Assembly: GCA_028293225.1 (NCBI GenBank)
Contig: JAQGPE010000022.1
Coordinates: 1-10,488, forward strand
Source: Akkermansiaceae bacterium
GTDB lineage: Bacteria > Verrucomicrobiota > Verrucomicrobiia > Verrucomicrobiales > Akkermansiaceae
Length of the DNA: 10,488 nucleotides
Direction of reading: 5' to 3'
Made by a program: the position numbers and the translations under genes. Shown here piece by piece: positions 6,797 through 10,488 of this stretch. The notes beneath the pieces were generated by a model that saw only the letters and a list, made by a program, of their open reading frames with translations, did not search any database and was not told the origin of the DNA. Every line of letters begins with the position of its first letter. Within the stretch, counting starts at the first letter, position 1.

Positions 6797-6849
6797 GAAG
6801 GTGGCTGATGCGTCCCGCTTCAGCACGAAAAGCTCACGACCGCAGGTCG
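6797..6849 (+). repeat. REP element, left copy of an inverted pair
   Basis: The element begins GAAG, then the tetranucleotide GTGG (6801-6804), then an imperfect palindrome. CTGA (6805-6808) pairs with TCAG (6820-6823) and GCG (6810-6812) with CGC (6816-6818), around a TCC loop and one T/T mismatch. After CAC, three variable bases and AAGCTCAC comes a second small hairpin, CGACC (6837-6841) with GGTCG (6845-6849) around GCA. A 5' GTRG tetranucleotide followed by a hairpin is the hallmark of REP elements mobilised by RAYT transposases. The T-rich stretch just downstream (6851-6862) could let the second hairpin act as a weak terminator for the pyrE operon. Confidence 0.7.
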
Positions 6850-6901
6850 CACTTCCTTTTCTGCTAATAAGAGAAAACGTCCCCTTTCTTCAATGATCCA
6901 G

Positions 6902-6954
6902 CAGCCTTCGGCTGTGAGCTTCCAGTGCTGAAGCGGGACGCATCAGCTACCTTC
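6902..6954 (-). repeat. REP element, right copy of an inverted pair
   Basis: Read on the minus strand it begins GAAG, then GTAG (6950-6947), then the same imperfect palindrome as the left copy, then CAC, three differing bases, AAGCTCAC and a second hairpin CAGCC/GGCTG (plus-strand 6902-6906 with 6910-6914). In the first 30 bases the only difference from the left copy is A for G in the GTRG head. In the second hairpin the two middle base pairs differ from the left copy, but pairing is kept. The outer end overlaps the last two bases of the L-rhamnose isomerase stop codon. Confidence 0.7.
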
Positions 6955-8152
6955 ACGCGTAACTCTGCAGAGTCACAATCCCGAGTTCCTGACGCCGGCG
7001 GGTGCGCTCGGCAGCCGCCTTTCCAGCATAGCCGGAAGCACGGTGCGCCTGCAGCGGATCCGGAGCCAGTCCCCTCGCGGCGCGCCATGATTCCAAGGCA
7101 GCCGAGACGTCGGTGTTGAAGGCTTTTTTGAGGATCATCTCAGCGTCCACCACGTTACACTCCGCCTGCGCCCGGGCCAATGCCGGGAGGTCCACCAGCG
7201 CCGCCTTCGCATAAAGCTCCTGGGCGGTGCAGACCGTCTGGATCATCGCCTCGATCTTCGGCTTCAGGTTGTGCGACTGGTCGATCATGTACTCGATCTC
7301 CGGATACACGCCGCCATTCTCCCAGGCGTAGAGGTGGATCTCGTGGAAGATCCGGAAGATCTGGTAGGGGTCGATGGAACCGAGGGTTAGGTCGTCATCG
7401 GCATAGCGGCGGTCATTGAAATGGAAGCCGCCGAGCATGCCCTCATCCAGCAGCCAGGCGACGATCTGCTCGATGTTCTGCGACAGATAGTGGTGCCCTG
7501 TATCCACCAGCACCTTGGCCTGCGGACCGGTCTTCTTCGCGGTGAGAAAGGCCATGCCCCAGTCCGCCATGTCGGTCTGGTAGAAAGCGGGTTCGAAAGG
7601 CTTGTACTCGATGAGTAGTACCTGGCCCGGTGCGAGATGCGAATGAGTGGCCTCCAACACTTCCTCCAACCGCTTCTTGCGCGCGCGGATGCTGTCCTGG
7701 CCGGGGTAGTTGGTGCCATCCGCAATCCACAACGACACCGCCCGGCTGCCGGTGGCCTGGCCCAGCAGAACACTGTCGACCAGGTGCGCGGCCGCCTGTT
7801 CGCGGGCGGCGGGATCTGGGCTGGCGATCGAACCCCACTTGTAAATCTGGTCCTGGAACAGGGTCGGATTGATCGAGCCAATGGCGATGCCCAGCGCCTG
7901 CGCCTTGCGCACCACCTCCCCCGGATCGGTGCCCGGCGTGAAGTCCCACAGCACGTGCACGGCGATGGTTGGACAGCACCCGGTCAGGCGGTGCACATGC
8001 GAGGCATCGGCCAGCTTGTCATCGAGATCGATCGCCGCCGCAGGCTGATGGAACTTGCCGAAACGCGTGCCGGTGTCGGCGAAACCCCACGAGGGAATTT
8101 CGATGCGGAAGGCGTCGAGCGAGCGGTGGATGAGTTCCGTGGGTGAATCCAT
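6953..8152 (-). CDS. rhaI: L-rhamnose isomerase, Pseudomonas stutzeri type
   Basis: A xylose-isomerase-like TIM-barrel sugar isomerase that converts L-rhamnose to L-rhamnulose in the cytoplasm, the first step of rhamnose catabolism. Of 399 residues, the metal-site segments are LIEYKPFEPAFYQTDMADWG (Glu182), VLVDTGHHY (Asp217, His220), GGFHFNDRRYADDDLTLGS (His244, Asp252, Asp254) and Asp291. The spacing of these residues agrees with the two-metal site of the P. stutzeri enzyme as I recall it (Glu219, Asp254, His257, His281, Asp289, Asp291, Asp327), so the site appears intact. These enzymes often also act on other aldoses such as L-lyxose or D-allose. No rhamnulokinase, aldolase, transporter or regulator is in the window, so the gene stands apart from a rhamnose operon. 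It follows the NlpC/P60 gene by 60 bases. ATG at 8152 lacks a Shine-Dalgarno sequence. Its TGA overlaps the edge of the REP pair. Confidence 0.88.
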   Translation of the reverse strand: MDSPTELIHRSLDAFRIEIPSWGFADTGTRFGKFHQPAAAIDLDDKLADASHVHRLTGCCPTIAVHVLWDFTPGTDPGEVVRKAQALGIAIGSINPTLFQDQIYKWGSIASPDPAAREQAAAHLVDSVLLGQATGSRAVSLWIADGTNYPGQDSIRARKKRLEEVLEATHSHLAPGQVLLIEYKPFEPAFYQTDMADWGMAFLTAKKTGPQAKVLVDTGHHYLSQNIEQIVAWLLDEGMLGGFHFNDRRYADDDLTLGSIDPYQIFRIFHEIHLYAWENGGVYPEIEYMIDQSHNLKPKIEAMIQTVCTAQELYAKAALVDLPALARAQAECNVVDAEMILKKAFNTDVSAALESWRAARGLAPDPLQAHRASGYAGKAAAERTRRRQELGIVTLQSYA

Positions 8153-8212
8153 GGCGAGGCGCCAGCATGAGCGCTGCGAAAGGCGGGAGAAGCGGAAAGA
8201 GTGCGGGTGGCA

Positions 8213-9220
8213 CTAGGACCTCTTCTTTTTCCGCACCGGAGTTTCCCCGGAGTCAGCTTTTGGCTTCTTCTTCACCACCGGACGGTCTTCATCTTCGTCC
8301 GTGGCGGGCTTCGGCTTCTTCTTCACCGCGGGACGGTCCTCATCTTCGTCCGTGGCGGGCTTCGGCTTCTTCTTCACCACCGGGCGGTCTTCATCCGCGT
8401 CCGCGGCAGGCTTCGGCTTCTTCTTCACTGCGGGACGGTCTTTCTCCTCTTCGGCAGGTGGGCCATTCTTCTTCGCCTGGGTCGCGGAATTCTTTTGATA
8501 AGCCTCTACTCTGGCCGGCTTCTCGACTTTCGTCTCATCCGGTTTCGCCTGGACCCTGCCATCGTTCTTCGCAAGGACCGGTGGCCGGGCGAGAGCCAGG
8601 GTAGCGGGTGGACCGTAGCCGAGGAAGTGGGCCTTCGAGCCCGCCACGGGAAGTTTGAAATCGAACACGCCGTAGCCGTCGCGGCGCTTGCCCCGGTAGC
8701 TGCGGCCGTCGCTGGCGCCCACCATCACCGCCAGACCATCGGATTTCTCATGGCCCAGAAACATCTGCACGTGGGAGACCGTGCCCTCGTCGCCGCCGGT
8801 CGTGCCCGACCAGAACAGCAGGTCGCCCGGCGTCAGCTTGTCGAAGGCGGGGTCGTCGAGGGAGGTCGCGGTCGACGGGACCTCCGTGAATTTGTTGGCG
8901 TCCTTCACCCACTCGCACTGATCCCGGGAAGTACGCGGCGGATCGATCTTCACCTGCTGCATGAGATAATACATGGAACCGGAGCAATCGAGGCCGCCAT
9001 TCGACGGCTCCGCGCTGCCATAGGTATAGGTCAGCCACTGCTCACCTGCCGCGAGGTCCAGAGCCGCATCGATCAGTTTTTTACGGTTGGGATCGAGGGT
9101 CGCATACTCCCTCAGCTCCTCCGGCCGGATCGAGCCGGGCCGGATCGCTTCTTCCTTCTCCCCTCCCAGCACCGTGGCACAGGTCAGGGCGGTGAAAAGG
9201 AGCTGCCGGGGAATGATCAC
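8213..9220 (-). CDS. Secreted NlpC/P60-type cell-wall hydrolase with repeat tail
   Basis: A 335-residue exported protein. An N-terminal hydrophobic segment (about residues 6-20) is a probable Sec signal. The middle part fits the NlpC/P60 cysteine peptidase family, which cuts peptide bonds in peptidoglycan: LDCSGSMYYLM near 77-87 with catalytic Cys79, then LTPGDLLFWSG near 129-139, then SHVQMFLG near 149-156 with catalytic His150. The third polar catalytic residue is not obvious. After about residue 205 the protein is low-complexity, and residues 261-326 hold nearly four copies of a 17-residue unit starting DRP(A/V)VKKKPKP followed by an acidic stretch. The tail ends KKKRS. Such a tail may bind polyanions or the wall, which is inference. 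Start is GTG at 9220: an in-frame stop lies two codons upstream and the next Met is at residue 83. GAAGG abuts the GTG. It may be cotranscribed with rhaI, 60 bases downstream. Confidence 0.85.
   Translation of the reverse strand: MIIPRQLLFTALTCATVLGGEKEEAIRPGSIRPEELREYATLDPNRKKLIDAALDLAAGEQWLTYTYGSAEPSNGGLDCSGSMYYLMQQVKIDPPRTSRDQCEWVKDANKFTEVPSTATSLDDPAFDKLTPGDLLFWSGTTGGDEGTVSHVQMFLGHEKSDGLAVMVGASDGRSYRGKRRDGYGVFDFKLPVAGSKAHFLGYGPPATLALARPPVLAKNDGRVQAKPDETKVEKPARVEAYQKNSATQAKKNGPPAEEEKDRPAVKKKPKPAADADEDRPVVKKKPKPATDEDEDRPAVKKKPKPATDEDEDRPVVKKKPKADSGETPVRKKKRS
8243..8440 (-). repeat. 51-bp tandem repeat, about 3.9 copies, coding
   Basis: The 3' part of the NlpC/P60-type gene holds nearly four head-to-tail copies of a 51-base unit encoding DRP(A/V)VKKKPKP plus six mostly acidic residues. 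The fourth residue alternates Ala, Val, Ala, Val along the array, suggesting that a two-unit block was duplicated. The period is a multiple of three, so copy-number change keeps the frame. The last copy is shorter and diverged. Confidence 0.9.
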
Positions 9221-9267
9221 CCTTCACGCTAGCCCCGCTTCGAGGAGAATGCCAACGAAGAGTGTCT

Positions 9268-9588
9268 CTAACCGGCCGGGTGGATGATCGCCTCCCGCTC
9301 CTTGAGAATGTGGAGATACATCAGCCCGCCCCCACAGGCGAGAATGCCGAGAATGATGTACATCGCCCGCAGGTTGCTGCGGTCCAGGTTGCCGATCCAG
9401 TGGTCCACGATGGTCATCGACACCGCGCCGAGCAGGTAGAGCACAATCATGTAGCCCCAGGCCTTGTTCGCACCAACAGGCAGATTGAAGCCGCCGAGAA
9501 ACCAGAAACCCGCGATCAAAAGGATCAGAACAGCGACTCTCAGCGGCGTGAACGTGAACTCGATGGCTCGTGGAATGATGCGGATCAG
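9268..9588 (-). CDS. Small three-helix membrane protein, no canonical start codon
   Basis: Function unknown; about 106 residues. Three hydrophobic helices are clear: LRVAVLILLIAGFWFLGGF (about 18-36), YMIVLYLLGAVSMTIVDHW (about 48-66) and AMYIILGILACGGGLMYLHI (about 76-95), ending in a charged tail KEREAIIHPAG. The frame opens well upstream into the oxidoreductase gene, but that part is out of frame with a well-supported gene and looks spurious. Near the junction there is no ATG, GTG or TTG in this frame; the first TTG falls inside helix 1. The most attractive start is CTG at 9588, which overlaps the upstream TGA as CTGA, a 4-base overlap like the ATGA seen elsewhere in the window. ATC or ATT codons just after it are alternatives. 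It probably shares a transcript with the reductase gene. Confidence 0.6.
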   Translation of the reverse strand: MIRIIPRAIEFTFTPLRVAVLILLIAGFWFLGGFNLPVGANKAWGYMIVLYLLGAVSMTIVDHWIGNLDRSNLRAMYIILGILACGGGLMYLHILKEREAIIHPAG

Positions 9589-10488
9589 ACGCCGGGCGTG
9601 AAGAGGATTTTCCCCTGCCGCTCCGGCGCATCGAGCCGGACCAGGGCCGCAGGAAATTCCGCCAGCGCATAGGTCGAGTCGACCGGGATGGCGAGGACTC
9701 CTTCCAACATGAGACTGGAGAGTTTCTGATAGACCGCCTGGACCTCGGCGGCGGGCGCGGTCTCCACCCAGCGGGTGATCCACAGGCCGCGGACCTGGAT
9801 GTCGTCGAAGATCAGGGAACGCGCGGTGACCGTGACCGGGCGGCGGGCCATGGCCCCGTAGGTGATGTGGATCCCGCCGTGGCCGAGCCGCTTCAGCAGG
9901 CGCAGCGAGCTCTCCCCGCCCACACAGTTGAAGGCCAGCCGCGGCCGTTCTCCGCCGAAATCTTCCGGGATCTCATCGCTGTCGAGGAAGACCTCGTCGG
10001 CGCCGAGCGCCTTCAACTCACCGATCAGTTCGCCGCGACGTACGAGATTGATCGTACGAAGGCCGAGGTACTTCGCCAGCACGATGACGCAGCGCCCCAC
10101 CGCGGAGTTGGCCGCATTCTGAATGACCCATGCACCCGCCGGCAGCTCCGCAAAGCCGGTCAGCAGCCGCCAGGCGGTGGCCGGATTGACCTTCAACATC
10201 GCCGCCTGGAGCGGATCGATGCCCGCCGGGATCCTGAAGAGATTGGCCGGATCCGCGATCGCCTGTGCAGCCCAGCTTCCCACCGGCCGCAAAGCCATCG
10301 CTAGATCGCCGGTCGCGAAATCCGGGGAGCGGCTTTCGATCACCTCGCCGCAGCCCTCCAGGCCCGCCACGCTGGGCAGCCCGGGGTGTCTTCCGTAGGT
10401 GCCCGCGATCAGATTCAAATCGGCCGGATTGACCGGCGCGGCGAGCATTTTCAGGCGCACCTGGCCGTCCGCAAGCGGCCCCTCCGGC
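9585..10488 (-). CDS. Enoyl-thioester reductase / quinone reductase family (MECR type), N-terminus cut
   Basis: A medium-chain dehydrogenase/reductase without zinc ligands, most like the 2-enoyl thioester reductases (ETR/MECR) that use NADPH to reduce trans-2-enoyl-CoA or enoyl-ACP. The frame runs off the right edge, with about 301 residues visible. Supporting segments are RLKMLAAPVNPADLN at the N-terminal side (the NPADLN signature), GLEGCGEV, LKVNPATAWRLL, the nucleotide-binding stretch WVIQNAANSAVGR then GLRTINLVRR, FNCVGGESS and GGIHITYGAM. The NAANSAVG and RTIN-VRR phrases are characteristic of MECR relatives rather than of zinc alcohol dehydrogenases. An internal GTG at 10460 is not the true start, because family residues continue upstream of it. 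Its stop overlaps the possible CTG start of the small membrane protein gene. Confidence 0.88.
   Translation of the reverse strand, partial: PEGPLADGQVRLKMLAAPVNPADLNLIAGTYGRHPGLPSVAGLEGCGEVIESRSPDFATGDLAMALRPVGSWAAQAIADPANLFRIPAGIDPLQAAMLKVNPATAWRLLTGFAELPAGAWVIQNAANSAVGRCVIVLAKYLGLRTINLVRRGELIGELKALGADEVFLDSDEIPEDFGGERPRLAFNCVGGESSLRLLKRLGHGGIHITYGAMARRPVTVTARSLIFDDIQVRGLWITRWVETAPAAEVQAVYQKLSSLMLEGVLAIPVDSTYALAEFPAALVRLDAPERQGKILFTPGV

Larger units (their letters stand above)
6797..6954. repeat. Inverted REP pair (REPIN/BIME-like) between convergent genes
   Basis: The first and last 30 bases of this 158-base block are inverted copies with 29 of 30 positions matching. After a 3-base unlike stretch, AAGCTCAC also matches, and each arm then has its own small hairpin. 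The central 52 bases (6850-6901) are AT-richer and hold a weak hairpin, TTTTCT (6857-6862) with AGAAAA (6872-6877). The block occupies nearly all of the space between the convergent ends of the 5734-6756 gene and the L-rhamnose isomerase gene. No transposase lies in the window, so a RAYT enzyme, if any, would be elsewhere in the genome. It could also act as a two-way terminator or mRNA 3' end protector, as REP pairs elsewhere do. Confidence 0.75.

Noticed and set aside
6837..6862. Intrinsic terminator for the pyrE operon
   Set aside because: The stem is only 5 bp and the T run is interrupted and offset from the stem, so I mention it as a possible side role of the REP element rather than as a separate terminator.
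8201..9232. Open plus-strand frames across the NlpC/P60 gene, including a GFFFTAGRS repeat protein
   Set aside because: The Phe/Gly/Ser repeats are the reverse complement of the Lys/Pro-acidic coding repeat. The minus-strand frame has the catalytic Cys and His segments.
9589..9783. Extension of the small membrane protein upstream to a GTG at 9783 (171 residues)
   Set aside because: The added part lies out of frame inside the well-supported reductase gene and reads as Gly/Arg/Pro-rich shadow sequence, so I keep only the part from about 9588 onward.

Overview
The window is GC-rich and carries eleven protein genes, nine of them on the minus strand. The gene mix points to a Gram-negative bacterium. 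It includes an outer-membrane TonB-dependent receptor, a secreted beta-propeller phytase, an enoyl-thioester reductase of the ETR/MECR type and a Pseudomonas stutzeri-type L-rhamnose isomerase. Almost no start codon has a Shine-Dalgarno sequence at normal spacing. Together these fit Verrucomicrobiota (a Luteolibacter-like genome) best, but that assignment is inference; there is no rRNA or marker gene here to prove it.

Layout. Positions 1-1105 (minus): three tightly coupled small membrane-protein genes, overlapping by 4 and 1 bases, the last one cut by the left edge. Positions 1174-4494 (minus): a phytase gene followed 42 bases later by a TonB-dependent receptor gene, a likely phytate/phosphate scavenging operon. 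A Pho-box-like direct repeat lies just upstream. Positions 4600-5025 (minus): another small membrane protein sharing the C-terminal motif RW-x2-A-x2-DRRR with two of the proteins on the far side of the phytase operon. Positions 5167-6756 (plus): pyrE (orotate phosphoribosyltransferase), then after 3 bases a 340-residue protein of unknown function with features of a divergent protein-kinase/aminoglycoside-phosphotransferase fold. Positions 6797-6954: a pair of inverted REP-type repeats filling the space between two convergent genes. Positions 6953-9220 (minus): L-rhamnose isomerase, preceded by a secreted NlpC/P60 peptidase-like protein with a 17-residue tandem-repeat tail rich in Lys, Pro and acidic residues. 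Positions 9268-10488 (minus): an enoyl-thioester reductase cut by the right edge, followed by a small three-helix membrane protein with no ATG, GTG or TTG start in the expected place.

How the parts work together. The clearest unit is the phytase and receptor: the phytase would release phosphate from phytate outside the cytoplasmic membrane, and the receptor would import the substrate or a product through TonB-driven uptake. The most unusual items are the REP pair (GTRG-headed hairpins in inverted orientation, each with a second covarying hairpin), the kinase-like partner of pyrE, the repeated-motif membrane protein family flanking the phytase operon, and the repeat tail on the NlpC/P60 protein. 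No tRNA, rRNA, CRISPR array, insertion-sequence transposase or phage gene was seen.
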